Assembly: GCA_016716885.1 (NCBI GenBank)
Contig: JADJUV010000055.1
Location: 1 to 64,000 of the forward strand
Length of the DNA stretch: 64,000 nucleotides
Reading direction: 5' to 3'
From: Candidatus Trichofilum aggregatum
GTDB taxonomy: Bacteria > Chloroflexota > Anaerolineae > Promineifilales > Promineifilaceae
Within the stretch, counting starts at the first letter, position 1; each line of letters opens with the position of its first letter. A program made the translations under genes and the position numbers. Below, in pieces: positions 20,538 to 31,817 of this stretch. Under the pieces are notes generated by a model. The model did no database searches and had not been told where the DNA came from. It saw only the letters and a list, made by a program, of their open reading frames with translations.

Positions 20538-21743
20538 TCAAGGCTCGTTCTGTATGATCGTGGCAGCCGTTGCCGGGGTGGAGAACATTTCGGCGATAAG
20601 GATTTGGGTCTCGGCAGGTAGCAAAAGCAAGACGCTAGCCCCGCCTGGGGTGGTGAAATTTTGTACATAATTTTCATCCAGCACATTAGCCGTGATATTC
20701 TCTGGCGGGATGGTGTCAGCCAACTGCGTCAGGGCCACGATCTGCTCCAAACTCAGGTCAGTAAACACACCGTAGCGCACCTTTTCATACAAGGTGGGCA
20801 CTTGCTCTAGAAAATTGGCTAAACCCAGGGCAAGCACTTTTTGATGCAAGGCAAACAGGAGTTGCTGTTGGCGGCGCGCCCGATAAAAGTCGTTGTCTTG
20901 ATGGCGGGTGCGGGCATATTTCAGAGCCATCGCGCCATCAAAATGGTGCTCCCCTTCGGCCAGGTATAGGGGGTCATAGCCAAAGTTCATATCCGGAAAG
21001 GTAGGATCATCTATGGTGTAAGGCACGTAGATATCAACACCCCCCAGGGCGTCAATTGCATCTATGACGGCGTGGAAATCTACCAGGATGTAATGATCAA
21101 TCGGGACCTGGAAGGTGGTTTGTACGGTCTCCATTACCAGGGCGACACCCGCGGCCGCATCACCCGCGGCCGCGCCATAAACCAGCGCCGCATTAATCCG
21201 ATCATTGCCAACCCCCGGTATAGACACATACAGATCACGCGGTATCGAAAGCAACGAAACCGTTTGGGCCTGCGGGCATACCTGCAACAACATCAGCGTG
21301 TCCGTGCGCGAAATAAGCCCACCCGCCATCCGACTATCCACACCCATCACCAAAATCGTGACACAATCTGCCTGGCCGAGTACCCCGCTGGGGTCACGCG
21401 GGGCAGGCACAACTTCAACCAGAGGCACATCAGCCAAGGATGCCCCCCCTTCTTGGCCTGACCCTTTACCCTGGTCGCCTTCGGCCAACAAAAGGGCACC
21501 AGAAAGCACGGATGGCGGGTCTGGGGTTAGCGATTCAGTTAAGTTGTCTTCGGGGGGAAGACCAGCAACGGGGATGTCCGCGGCCGCAGGCTCAACCATT
21601 AAGGCAGAAACGGGATTAAGCGGCCGCGAATAAATTTCGTGGATGACGCTGAAACTGCAAATTGTTACCAGACAAAAAAACAAAAGCAGTAATAATGGCC
21701 TTGAACGCCATAATGGCGAAGAAAACGGTTTTAGTCGTAACAT
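20538..21743 (-). CDS. LytR-CpsA-Psr (LCP) family protein
   Basis: 401 residues from the ATG at 21743, which has GGAG seven bases upstream; a reading starting 42 residues earlier lacks support. One N-terminal membrane helix (PLLLLLFFCLVTICSFSVI) is followed by a Pro/Ser-rich linker and the LCP domain: ILVMGVDSR, SRTDTLMLL, LLSIPRDLYVSIPG, DRINAALVYG, and KYARTRHQDNDFYRARRQQQLL. The Arg and Asp residues that bind the lipid pyrophosphate are present. LCP enzymes attach glycans to peptidoglycan or proteins outside the membrane, a fit with the surface-glycan genes in this window. Confidence 0.9.
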   Translation of the reverse strand: MLRLKPFSSPLWRSRPLLLLLFFCLVTICSFSVIHEIYSRPLNPVSALMVEPAAADIPVAGLPPEDNLTESLTPDPPSVLSGALLLAEGDQGKGSGQEGGASLADVPLVEVVPAPRDPSGVLGQADCVTILVMGVDSRMAGGLISRTDTLMLLQVCPQAQTVSLLSIPRDLYVSIPGVGNDRINAALVYGAAAGDAAAGVALVMETVQTTFQVPIDHYILVDFHAVIDAIDALGGVDIYVPYTIDDPTFPDMNFGYDPLYLAEGEHHFDGAMALKYARTRHQDNDFYRARRQQQLLFALHQKVLALGLANFLEQVPTLYEKVRYGVFTDLSLEQIVALTQLADTIPPENITANVLDENYVQNFTTPGGASVLLLLPAETQILIAEMFSTPATAATIIQNEP

Positions 21744-22766
21744 CTCTGACTCCAAACCTGGACGAGCCAGAATCCAACAGGTGTGTGTCACGAATTTCAT
21801 GAATGAACATGATTCGTGACTGATCGTCCTGCGCACTGGGCAAGACATTGACTCGTACGGTATTAACATGGCCCACTATTTGTTTTAAATTGAAACAATG
21901 AGCATTTTTCCCTTGTTAACGACTATAGGGTTCTCCTCTCCTGTAAACAATGTATCCAGGTACAAGGTAAAGGCACAAATCTGGGCTGTTGTTGTCGCTC
22001 CACCCAATCTCGATATACCAGAAAAGGTGTATTCACCTGGCCTCGCCACAATGACTCACGCTGTCGAGGGCTGAGTTTGTCGAAGCCCGCTCCGCTCATT
22101 GTCTGCGACAAGCTGAGGCAACGGGCCTGGTAGCGGTGCTATAGTTGTTCAGATTATCATTTGGGGTCTTGGTTCGTAGTGACCGCTTTAGCACATCAAG
22201 AAATTAATCGGGTGGATTGTCATCGGGTTCCACGGGCGGAGTGAGTGACTTTGATTTGTCATTTGTGTAGCCCGACGGAGTCTTCGGAGCGAAGAATCTG
22301 CTCGTCGGATCTTTCGACCAGGGTGAGCCAAAGATTCCTCGGCGGACCTCGGAATGACAAGTGGTTTACCTGATTATTTTTTAAACTACCACTGGTATCC
22401 GTTTGTGCTGAAAGGCAGTACGAGGGTACTAGGAAAATCAGGGAGAATGGTATCTGGTTCCACACAGGGTTCTGTGTGACACTGGCATTCTAGCAGTCTG
22501 CGGGAAAAGCTTGGCTTTACTATTAAACGGGCCTGGGTCAGTTAAGCCTTCAGCCCAAAACCAGGCTTGTTGGACGTCTCTAGTACCGCTTTGTACAAGT
22601 CCTTATACATCTTACTTTTGCAAAACTGTACGAGTAGTCTGCTAGACCACCCACCCAAAACCCGGTGTTACTGTACCCAATCCTATCACATCCGCGTAGC
22701 AGATCCGGGAGTAGTCGTGTGTCACTTCATTTAAAGCAGGACACGGGAGAAGACAAAGGAGGCAGT
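21744..22766. other. gene-free region, repeats only
   Basis: About 1 kb without a credible gene. A half copy of the gctttagcgggct family is at 22170-22197, and an inverted copy of the tcattccgaggtccgcc repeat lies at 22310-22375 (the other orientation is at 5098-5150). The rest is unremarkable. Confidence 0.6.
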
Positions 22767-23435
22767 ATGCTTGTTTGTGCGCGAGACTTGCTGTCGTATA
22801 CGGCTAAGACAAAAGATGGCTACCGGGGCAAAATCTGTGACTTCTACTTTGATTGTGATCTCTGGACAATTAATTATCTGGTCATAGAAATACAAAATAA
22901 GTTATACACCAACCGGGTGCCCATTTCCGCCACCGCCATTACTTCCATCCACCAGGAAGAACAAATCTTTTATCTTGATATCACTCAGGCACAAATGGAG
23001 AATGCGCCTTCATTTGGTGAACAAGTGCTTATGTCACGGCAAAAAGAAGTGGAGTTGCATAACCATTATCAATGGTCCCCTTACTGGCTTACCCGGTGGG
23101 TTGTGCAGAAGGATGGCAACGATACCCTCTACTACCACTCAACGCCCGTAGTCCTGGCTGAAGGAACCATTAGCCAGGCCACCACTATATTCCTGGCCGA
23201 AGACCCCTCTTTGCAAAGCATACACACGTTATTTAACTGCACCTTTACCGTCACCACCGGACACCGGGCCACGGTGATGGATGTGCTGATTAATCTGCGC
23301 AACTGGCGTGTTACCAATCTGGTATTTGCCCGCCAACCAACTTTACGGCCAACCAACGAGTTACACGCCCCAACGATTACGGGTAGAAACGGCACCAACG
23401 GCACACATTCTGAACGAGAAAGCCCATTTGCTTGA
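22767..23435 (+). CDS. PRC-barrel domain protein
   Basis: 222 residues from the ATG at 22767, which follows AAAGGAGG. Residues about 5-85 form a PRC-barrel (DLLSYTAKTKDGYRGKICDFYFDCDLWTINYLVIE) and residues about 135-200 a second, weaker one (FNCTFTVTTGHRATVMDVLINLRNWRVTNLVFA). PRC-barrels occur in the photosynthetic reaction centre H subunit and in RimM, and also as small stress-related proteins. This one is soluble and its role is unknown. Confidence 0.82.
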   Translation: MLVCARDLLSYTAKTKDGYRGKICDFYFDCDLWTINYLVIEIQNKLYTNRVPISATAITSIHQEEQIFYLDITQAQMENAPSFGEQVLMSRQKEVELHNHYQWSPYWLTRWVVQKDGNDTLYYHSTPVVLAEGTISQATTIFLAEDPSLQSIHTLFNCTFTVTTGHRATVMDVLINLRNWRVTNLVFARQPTLRPTNELHAPTITGRNGTNGTHSERESPFA

Positions 23436-23947
23436 TCATCACTATCTTTGCCGTTTTGGCATGGATGCCTTGATCAACTGAAACCTGTCATGCTGAGAGT
23501 ATCCACGGGCAGAGTGCCCGTTCAATGAGCGAACTTTGATTTGTCATGCTGTAGGTACGCCACGAGTGTACGGAGTCTTCGAGTGAAGCATCCCGTACAT
23601 CTAGCTCGTCGGGATTCTTCCTCGAAGACTCGTCAGAATGACAGTTTCTGAGTAGGTCCCCCGAAGCATCCCACAAGTCTGGAATGACCAGGTTGTTGGG
23701 ATTCGTTCGCTACTCAGAAACAAGGCGAACTCGTGTCCGGAATCGAGGCTTTAGCCGGTCAACGCTGACCCGCTAAAGCGTCTACTCCGAAGCGTATAGC
23801 CTTGTTTCTGCGCTCATTAAACCGGCGCACCCCCCATGGATACGCTCAGAATGACAAGTTTAGCGTAGCGTTTGCCCTCTAAGAAAATGTGCAAACATAG
23901 TGATCCTCCAGGTATGAGTTCGCTACCCTGCAAATTCCCGAAAACGG
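23436..23947. other. gene-free region with repeats
   Basis: It holds a copy of the tcattctgacgagtcttcg-type repeat (about 23545-23690) and a diverged gctttagccgg hairpin (23733-23790). No gene. Confidence 0.65.
23733..23790. repeat. hairpin repeat, tcgaggctttagccgg variant
   Basis: Arms based on cgaggctttagcc and a partly matching complement. Variant of the same hairpin superfamily as 57231-57280. Confidence 0.6.
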
Positions 23948-24607
23948 CTAATCTACAAAAACAAGATTGTGTTTAATCGCTTCACGCAGGAGACCAAGCC
24001 GATCCTGCACATGCAATTTAGACATAAGACTGGCACTATATTGGTCTACCGCCGTCTCACTGATCTTCAAGGTCTGCGCGATTTCATCACTCACATACCC
24101 CTGCGCAATAAGCTGCAAAACCTCTCGTTCATTAATCGTCAACCGGTCAGCCATATCTAGATGTACACCGTTTTCCGGTGTCATCAGCATATTTTCCAGG
24201 AGCGGACTGGCGACGCTAGGGCTGAGATAAATTTCATTACGCATGGCGGCATGTATCGCCAGGATAAGCTCCTCACTGATCGAGCTTTTAAGCAGATACC
24301 CTTTGGCTCCCTTACGCAACACCTGCTGAACGATACTGGGTTTGGAATACATAGAAAGCACCATCACTCGTGTGGGCACGTCCATCTTACTGATGCGTTC
24401 CGTCGCCTGAATCCCATCCATTTGCGGCATAGAAATATCCATGATGATGACATCTGGTTTTAACTCTTCCACCAGGTCTATGGCCTCTAATCCATCAGAG
24501 GCTTCCCCAACCACTTCAATATCCTGATTTCTCTCCAATAAGGCCCGAATTCCTTGCCGCACCAGGCGGTGATCATCTGCAATGGCGACACGCAATTTTT
24601 TCTTCAT
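23948..24607 (-). CDS. NarL/FixJ-type response regulator
   Basis: 219 residues from the ATG at 24607 (AGGGGA upstream). The receiver domain has the acidic pair Asp11-Asp12, phospho-acceptor Asp57 in VIIMDISMPQMDG, the Thr/Ser region VLSMYSK and Lys in LLKSS. The C-terminal LuxR-type HTH begins LTINEREVLQLIAQGYVSDEIA, but the recognition helix reads SETAVDQYSASLMSKL, unlike the usual ETTVKTH pattern. It lies 46 bases after the histidine kinase on the same strand and is clearly its partner. Confidence 0.92.
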   Translation of the reverse strand: MKKKLRVAIADDHRLVRQGIRALLERNQDIEVVGEASDGLEAIDLVEELKPDVIIMDISMPQMDGIQATERISKMDVPTRVMVLSMYSKPSIVQQVLRKGAKGYLLKSSISEELILAIHAAMRNEIYLSPSVASPLLENMLMTPENGVHLDMADRLTINEREVLQLIAQGYVSDEIAQTLKISETAVDQYSASLMSKLHVQDRLGLLREAIKHNLVFVD

Positions 24608-24653
24608 ATCTCCCCTATCGTGCTTCCGTTGGGTTACACTACCCTTCGCCAAC

Positions 24654-27600
24654 TTAGATTTCTACACAGGCCACAAGCGTTGTCCCCTGGTTTAGCTCCG
24701 AGCTAATCATCAATGAGCCACCTAGCCGGGCCAAACGCTCCTTCATTCCCAATAATCCTAAACCACCAGCAAGTTGTTGCGAAGGGTCGAACCCCTGACC
24801 ATTGTCCCACACGGTTAAACGAATCTCCTGGGCGTCTTGTTGTAGACGCACTTCAATACGGCTGGCGTGGGCATGTTTGGCAATATTGGTGAGTGCTTCT
24901 TGCAAACAGCGGTAAAAGCTCAAATGAACAGCGTCTGACACCGGGGATGACACTGGCTTGCCCGTATAATGAACGTTCAGACGTGTTCGTTGGCTGAAAT
25001 TTTCACATAAGTCCTGCAATGAGGCGTTCAAACCGATGACATCAATTTCCGGCGGCCGCAAATCATAGGCCAGCAGCCGCAAACGTTGCATTGTCTCCGC
25101 TACCAACTCACCCGCCCCGTTTAGCTGTTCGCTGAGTGGGCTTTCTTTCAGGTCTGAGGCAATCATCGCCAGGTTCAGCTTGAGCACGGTGAGGGCTTGC
25201 CCGGCCTCGTCATGCAGCTCTCGGGAAATGCGACGCCGCTCTTCTTCTTGCGTCGCCACCAGTTGATCAGTCAGTTGGCGCAAACGTTCCTCGTTGCGGT
25301 GGATTTTCTCGTATAAACGAGCGTTACCAATGGCGATGGAAGTCCAGGCCGCGGCCGCGGTCAACAGAGCCACATCATCCATCGAAAAAGCATCTTCCCG
25401 GCTGTGAATCGCTTCCAATACCCCTATGAACTGTGTGTGTGACTTAACCGGGGCCGCCAGCAAAGCGCCGACCGCGTGGTCTGACACTTCGTTAATATAA
25501 TGATACGCTCTCTGAGTCACCACTTGCTGCCCTTGCACCAACACCGTCTCATGACTCTGCATAACCTCCCCGGCAATGCCCTCATTCGCTGGCACTTCCA
25601 AACCCGTTAAATGTTCAAACCCTTCCCCGGTAACAGCCGTAAACTGAAAAGATTGTCCGCTCGTCCGCAAAAGAACAAATATCCCTTCGGCCCCCAACAA
25701 AACCTGCAATTTTTCCATAATCTGGGTTAAAACTGTTTTCAACTCCAGACTGGATACCACCATCTGCCCCATTTCGTTGAGCGCAGCCAATTGTTCAGCC
25801 TTGCGTAAAATTTGGGCTTCGGCCAACCGGCTGTCCGTTTCATCTTGGGATGTCCCCAAGAGCCGTATCGGCTCACCAGCCTCATCACAGATCATTAAAT
25901 AGCGGTTGTGTAGGTAACGAATTTCCCCGCCAGGACGCATAATTCGGATGTGCGATTCATACGGGGCTTTGCTGCGCATGAAGTGGCGGAATCTCTCCTG
26001 CGACTCGGCCCGCTCATCCGGGTGTGTACAGGCCATAATCGTTAGACTAATATGGGCAGCACGAAGGGCCGATTCACTCTTATGACGGTGAATTACCGTA
26101 CTCAAAATGTGCGCCATGCTCTGCAAAAAATGGACATCATCTTTAGTAAAAAACCGGTACTGGGTCGTATGCACACCCAGAACCCCATAGGGTGCTTCAT
26201 CCCCGGCAATAATGACACTTATCCCACTGATCACATCGTGCTCAGTTAACAAAGGGGGGCCTTGAAAACGTGTTTCCTGGCGCAAATCCGTCACGATGAC
26301 CGGGTTCTGCTGAGTTAAGGTATACCCCGCCTGAGAATTGATTTCCGCCGCGATAATAGCCCGACCAACCCCTCTTGCCAACCCACCCCGGCGCGCAAAA
26401 GAAGCGACTGACTATCTGGTAGAAGTTCCAAAACTTTGCCTAGTGGCACATCCAATGTCTGGGTTATCTGACGAACAAAGGTGTTCATGAATGTAGTTAA
26501 ATCAGTGGCCTTGATTGCCTGCTGGCCCATCTCGGCTACGGCACTTTGTTGCCGGGCGTAATTCACTAAAGTAGCCCGAGAACGGGTGCGCTCCAGGACA
26601 AAAGCGACGTGAGAAGCAATCGTCTGCGCCAGTTGTATTTCTTCGTAGGCAAAGGTATGGGGGTGATCGTAATAAAGCATAAATTTGCCGACCAGTTGCC
26701 CCTGGTACTGTATGGGAATAAAACCCAAGGCTCGAATGCCTTCTTGCTGAAACATTCCTTGCCAGGTTTCCCAGGCCGGGTCTGTCTGCACATCAGTCAC
26801 CAGTAATGGCTGGGCGTCTCGCTCATCGGCTGACCAGGGAGAATGCCCATCTGCCTTCTGCCGATATTCATCGGAAAGCCCACGCCAGGCCCGGAACCGC
26901 ATCACCTTTTCATCATCGGCAATGAGTATAGAAGCTCTATCAGCATTTAAGGCCCCTAATAAACTATCTAAGGCAGACTCAAAAATGTCGTGGATGTTCG
27001 TCGTGCGGCTGAAGGTAGCCACCATTTGGAAGAGCAGGGTAAGTTGTCGGTATTGTTGCTCCAGTACGGTGGCCGTCTGGCGAATAAAGGTGATGTTGGT
27101 AAAGGTAAGGATGACGCCGTCTATGACATTGTGAATGGTTCGGTAAGGCAATATACGCAGAATGTACCATTCACCAGTTGTGTCCTGAACTTCAATCTCC
27201 CTATGTTTGAGGGTTCTGAAGACCTGCTCAATGTCTGACAACAGCGTGTCATAACGCAGGTTATGGGCAATGTGATGGACGGGGCGTTCAATATCGCTGG
27301 AGATGATATGAAATAGTTGTTGGGTCGAGGGGGTGTAGCGTTTGATGCGCAGGTCGCTGGTTAAAATGAGGGTAGGAATTTCGGTATTAATAAGAAGATT
27401 ATTGATGTCACTGTTAACCAGGGCCAGCTCTTCTATTTTGTTTTCTAGCTCCGTATTTATCAGCATCACCTCTTCATTCATGGATTGCAGTTCCTCTTTC
27501 GAGGTTTCTAGCTCTTCATTGGTAGACTGCAATTCTTCGTTGAGGGAGAGAAGCTCTTCATTGGCGGCTTTAAGTTCTTCGTTGCTGACTTCTAAATCTT

Positions 27601-29095
27601 CGATGCTGGTCTGCAAATTGTCTTTGGTGTTTTCCAGTTGTTGCTCTAACTGACTGATTATTTGGGCGGCTTCGTTATCTTCAGACTGGGTGGCCGCGGC
27701 CGCGATCTCTATCTCACCCATCTCCTCAAAAACAACCATATACAGGCCTGTGGTCGTTTCCGTTTGGGGTAGGGGGTGTACGGCTAACTTAAGCCGCAGA
27801 GACGCTTTGTGAGCCGGGATAACGAGGTTGTCCCGGGTGACCTCTTGCCCGGTATTGATGGCCTTGAGCAAGGCCCACCGCAGCGCCGCACGTAATTCAG
27901 GGCGGGCCAGGCGCATAAGGTCATGGCTGGGTTCCCCCGTAGGGGGTTCCAAATATTTACTGGTGCGGCCATGATAATAGAGTACTTGCTCTTGGGCATT
28001 AACCACCACAAAAGCGGGCGTGAAACGATCCAGGATAAACTTTTGGGCGACATCGCCTACCTTCACGGCTTGTTTTGTGGGTATCACTTTCTGGCCTGAG
28101 TTCTGACTCATCATAGGCATGTCTCGCTGTATTTCTATTACGGGCAAAAATCGGGTAGGTAGGCCCTGCTCTTGGCGTTTAAAGATACATTTTTTCTTGG
28201 CCTGATCAATGTCGGCGAAGAGATGTCCAAATCCGAGAATACTTTCGGCCGTCCCCAAAAATAGGAACCCCTCAGGGTTCAACACGTTGTGAAAGAGGGG
28301 AATGACCCTCTTTTGTAACTCAGAGCCGAGGTAAATCAGTACGTTACGGCAAGAAACCAGGTCTAGCCGTGAAAAGGGCGGGTCTTTAATCAGGTTGTGG
28401 GAAGCGAATACGACGACATCACGGAGTTGTTTGTTTACGCGGTAACGATTTGCCTCTGGCCTGAAGTAGCGGTTTAGTCGTTCGGCGGTACATTCTGAGC
28501 GGATGCGCTCCGGGTACAAACCGTTGCGGGCCAGAGCCAGGGCTTTGTCATCAATATCGGTGGCGAAAATTTGCAGTTTCAGGGGACGGTTCGCGGCCGC
28601 GATCTGTTCCAGAAATAACATCGCCAGCGAATACACCTCTTCCCCTGTAGCACAACCGGGCACCCACACACGGATGGTCTGCCCATCCCGTTTACTCGCC
28701 ACTAACTGAGGAATCACTTTTTCTTCCAGGACTTGAAACGCATCAGGATCACGGAAGAAATGGGTAACGCCAATCAGCAACTCTTGAAACAACGCCTCAA
28801 CTTCTTGGGGTTCCTGGTGCAACAACTGCACATATTCGGCCAGGCCATCCACCTGACAGATAGCGATACGCCGCGCAATACGCCGCGAGACCGTGCTCCG
28901 TTTATAAGAGGAAAAATCGTGCCCAATTTGGGTATGCAAAAGCCCAAACACAGCCCGCAAATATTCCGCCTCAGATGGAACATCCTCTGCGGAACTATGG
29001 ACCAGAGGAGCCAGTTTCAAAAGCGGAAAACTTGCTTCCCCGTCAGATTTCCAGACTTCGGCTGATATGCTTTTGTAGAACGCATTATCTCCCAA
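24654..29095 (-). CDS. CheR-PAS-GAF hybrid sensor histidine kinase (HisKA_3), one frameshift
   Basis: About 1480 residues after correcting one frameshift. Order: CheR methyltransferase with FRDPDAF and GCATGEE, a coiled coil with repeated NEEL units, PAS-type domains, two or three GAF domains, a further PAS, then HisKA_3 with His in RELHDEAGQAL, and an ATPase domain (NIAKHAH; DNGQGFD; GGLGLLGMKERL). The CheB part present in the 1-3378 relative is missing. The frame changes at the C4 run 26369-26372; one added base joins GWQEG to VGRAIIAAEINS. The start is a TTG at 29095; no ATG or GTG occurs between it and the upstream stop. It signals to the NarL-type regulator downstream. Confidence 0.85.
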
Positions 29096-29822
29096 CTGAA
29101 AAGCCCAAAAGGCTTGAGCACGAATCTGGAGGCGTTGCCCTGAAAAAGGAGCTATAAAAACGCTGGGCTTAACTCTAAGAACCTAAAAGCCCAGAGAAAA
29201 CCTTCGTGACCTCTTTGCTGTCTTTGCGGTGAAAAAGCCTCGGGGTCTTTTCCAGCGGAGTAATTCATTGAATGTATCTATTCAGATGCTCGTTCCACGC
29301 TCGGCGTGGAATGTTTTCCTTTTTCGGAACATCGACGATTTGCGTCGATGTTGGCGCAGAGCGTCCAGCAGTTCTTGTCCATGACAGCGGGGAATGGAGG
29401 TTGTTTTCTCAATAGTTACCGTTTAATTCGTGGCAAAAATCTCTTCAGTCCTGGCTCGCCCAAATCAGGATAACACCCAAAAATAGGATTTAGGTACTCT
29501 CAATTTTAGTACCAGAAAGTCAAGCTAACAGGGCGAATTTGGATACATTTTAACAGTATGAATGATGGGCTTTGGTGGAGAACCAATGACGAAAGACGAT
29601 AGTGTCTTGTTTGGTCTTTGGTTCTTCGTGCAAACGCCAGCCATAAGGGTAGACGCTGGCTAACGACAAGGTTGCCTAAGTGTGTTCATAGAACCGGCTA
29701 AAGCCTCGACTCCTGAATGCGGGCGGAACAAATTTAAGCAATGTTGTACAAAGATGAACCAACGGTCAGTTGAAACCCAAGACGTGCTGAAGAAACAAAA
29801 CAGTGTCTAACGGAGGTATTAC
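29096..29822. other. gene-free region
   Basis: Two small hairpins are visible near 29290-29375: ttccacgctcggcgtggaa and catcgacgatttgcgtcgatg. A ggctaaagcctcgactcc half repeat is at about 29694-29713. No gene. The ttccacgctc hairpin recurs near 61615. Confidence 0.6.
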
Positions 29823-30197
29823 ATGATGAAGCCAAATAAACAACGACTGATTTATCTGGTTCTTACGATAGTAGGGCTGCTTTTGGCAGCTTGCACAACC
29901 CAGGGAACGAATGATACCACTACTCAGGTGCCCGAATTACAGGCTGGAGCCGTGTTAGCGGCGCAAAATTGGGTGGCGCAACAACTGAATGAAGCAGTAG
30001 AGCAGGTGGAACTTGTTAGTGTAGAACAGGCCGAGTGGACAGATAGTTGTCTCGGTCTCGGTCAACTAAACGAATCCTGTGCTCAGGCTGTTACACCTGG
30101 TTGGCAGGCCACTTTCCGGGTCAATGGTCAGGAGTATGAAGTTCGTACCAACGAAGATGGCTCGGTTGTCCGGAGTGCCCAGATTGTAACCGAGTAA
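29823..30197 (+). CDS. small secreted lipoprotein, unknown function
   Basis: 124 residues. A lipoprotein signal (LVLTIVGLLLAACTT) with Cys at about residue 22 shows export and lipid anchoring. The mature part has two Cys in DSCLGLGQLNESC that could form a disulphide, and the segment WVAQQLNEAVEQVELVSVEQAEWTD. I do not recognise the domain with certainty; the C-terminal TFRVNGQEYEVRTNEDGSVV looks like a small beta sandwich. GGAGG precedes the ATG. Isolated gene. Confidence 0.75.
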   Translation: MMKPNKQRLIYLVLTIVGLLLAACTTQGTNDTTTQVPELQAGAVLAAQNWVAQQLNEAVEQVELVSVEQAEWTDSCLGLGQLNESCAQAVTPGWQATFRVNGQEYEVRTNEDGSVVRSAQIVTE

Positions 30198-30545
30198 CAA
30201 ACTGGCGTTTGGCGTTTTTGCGTTCACCGTGGGAGATTAAGAGATTGAGAGATTTCGGCGTGGTTCAAGTTAGCTTTTTGTAGGGCGATTTGTTAACAGG
30301 TGTGTTTCATTTTGTTTGACGTTCATCCAGTGCCTGGCACGGGGCGGCGAGTTGTGTTAAATCCAGGTTCGTCTGCCCCGTGCCAGGCACTCATTGCTCA
30401 ACTGATTTGAAATACACGGGTGTCCAAATCGTCCTACAAATTTGTAAAGCTGACCTGAACCATGTCGAGATTTCCAAAGGTCGAACTAATTTTCGCCAAA
30501 GTTACATTGAGCAGGATACGTTCGTCTTTCGTCCCTGATCCGTCG
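30198..30545. repeat. intergenic region with the agtgcctggcacgg hairpin
   Basis: A 63-base inverted repeat at 30329-30391 with perfect outer arms agtgcctggcac/gtgccaggcact. Two further copies in a row sit at 55790-55943. Fragments of the gagattaagagattt repeat flank it. No gene. Confidence 0.75.
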
Positions 30546-31661
30546 TCACCTTTCTTCTTCCTCTTGAGTCGCGTTGGTGTCAGATGAGGGTTTATCCTCT
30601 TCCCCTTCATCGGGTAGCTCCACATCGTGATCCCCCAAAACATCTTCTACATAGAGCATCTTAACGATGATAATGGTCGCGGCCGCGAGCGGTGACGCTA
30701 AGGCAACACCCAACGTGCCCGTCAAAAAGCCAAAAAACACCTGAGCAATAATGGTGACAGCAAAGGGCAGTGATACGGACTCACGTTCAACCAGGGGAGT
30801 CAGAAAATACCCTTCAACTATCTGGATAATGAGAAATAGTATAGCCACATACAGGAGTTGTTGTGAGCCATCGGTCGCGGCGAGAAGGACAGCGGGCACA
30901 ATGGCAATAAGCGGACCAATAAAAGGAATAAAATCTAACAGCCCCGCCAACAAACCCAAAATAAAGGCCAGTGGCACACCAATCAATGATAAACCAGCAA
31001 TAGCCATCACACCTACCACCACCATAGCGACAAAACGGCCCACAAGCCAGCGGCGCAACGTGTGCCCTAATGCCGCAAAAACCTGGCGCACTCGGTCACG
31101 CTTGGGATAGGGAACTAGTTTAACCAGACCCGTCAAGTAGAGGTTGGGTTCAAACGCAAAATACACACCAATAAAGAAGACCACAACGATGCCAGTCAGT
31201 GCATTCATGGTGGTGGCAAAGATATTGACAATATTGGAGATTAAACTTTGGGGCCTGGAAATAATCTCATTAAGGCTGGGCGTTTGCTCTAGAAGAACCT
31301 GCCCCCACTCAGACTCAGCAATGGAGTCACGCATCGCTTGCAGAGAAGCCACAAGGTTCTGGCTTAAATCACTGGCCTGCTGGGAAAGACTGGGGGCAGC
31401 CATCCAACCCCCTACCCCGACAATTAGAAAAAGCCCCAGAACAACCAAAACCAAAGAAATTTTGTAAGGGATGGGCGTGCGGTCGCTTATCCATTGGCTG
31501 ATGCCGTTCAAAAATACGGCCAGTAGCAGACCGGCAAAAATGAGCAACAAAACGTTGATAGCCCGCCAGGAGAGCAATAACATCAGGACTACAATGGTGA
31601 CAATTCCCACCGTGAGCAACACTTTGCGCGTAAATTCCCTTAATTGTTCTTTGTTATTCAT
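30546..31661 (-). CDS. AI-2E family transporter
   Basis: 371 residues from the ATG at 31661. Eight hydrophobic segments in the PerM/TqsA arrangement: two at the N-terminus (VLLTVGIVTIVVLMLLLSW; VLLLIFAGLLLAVFL), a soluble middle with coiled-coil-like LSQQASDLSQNLVASLQAM, then GIVVVFFIGVYFAFEP and the C-terminal core with LLDFIPFIGPLIAIVPA. The tail is acidic. Members export autoinducer-2 or act as ion antiporters; the substrate here is unknown. A reading 22 residues longer is not supported. Confidence 0.88.
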   Translation of the reverse strand: MNNKEQLREFTRKVLLTVGIVTIVVLMLLLSWRAINVLLLIFAGLLLAVFLNGISQWISDRTPIPYKISLVLVVLGLFLIVGVGGWMAAPSLSQQASDLSQNLVASLQAMRDSIAESEWGQVLLEQTPSLNEIISRPQSLISNIVNIFATTMNALTGIVVVFFIGVYFAFEPNLYLTGLVKLVPYPKRDRVRQVFAALGHTLRRWLVGRFVAMVVVGVMAIAGLSLIGVPLAFILGLLAGLLDFIPFIGPLIAIVPAVLLAATDGSQQLLYVAILFLIIQIVEGYFLTPLVERESVSLPFAVTIIAQVFFGFLTGTLGVALASPLAAATIIIVKMLYVEDVLGDHDVELPDEGEEDKPSSDTNATQEEEER

Positions 31662-31713
31662 GATGATTCTCGAAATGTTAATAAAGAGAGGGTGGACACA
31701 ACACCCCAGGTAA

Positions 31714-31736
31714 GGGCACAACCACAAGGGGTTGCC
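31714..31736. repeat. hairpin gggcacaacc/ggggttgccc
   Basis: Short inverted repeat upstream of the AI-2E gene, similar to the hairpin at 5879-5900. Confidence 0.5.
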
Positions 31737-31817
31737 CTCAGTTGGGCAGGTACAAAGCCAGTCCCACAGTACCGATCACCGCGCAAAATCCTAAAGACTC
31801 AGTTTTTTATTGGCACA

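Noticed and set aside
20504..20686. Short minus-strand ORF overlapping the LCP gene
   Set aside because: It lies inside the well-supported LCP coding region in another frame and has no domain.
24654..26381. Separate second histidine kinase starting at 26381
   Set aside because: Its start overlaps the end of the upstream ORF and one base at a C4 run joins both into a continuous GAF domain.
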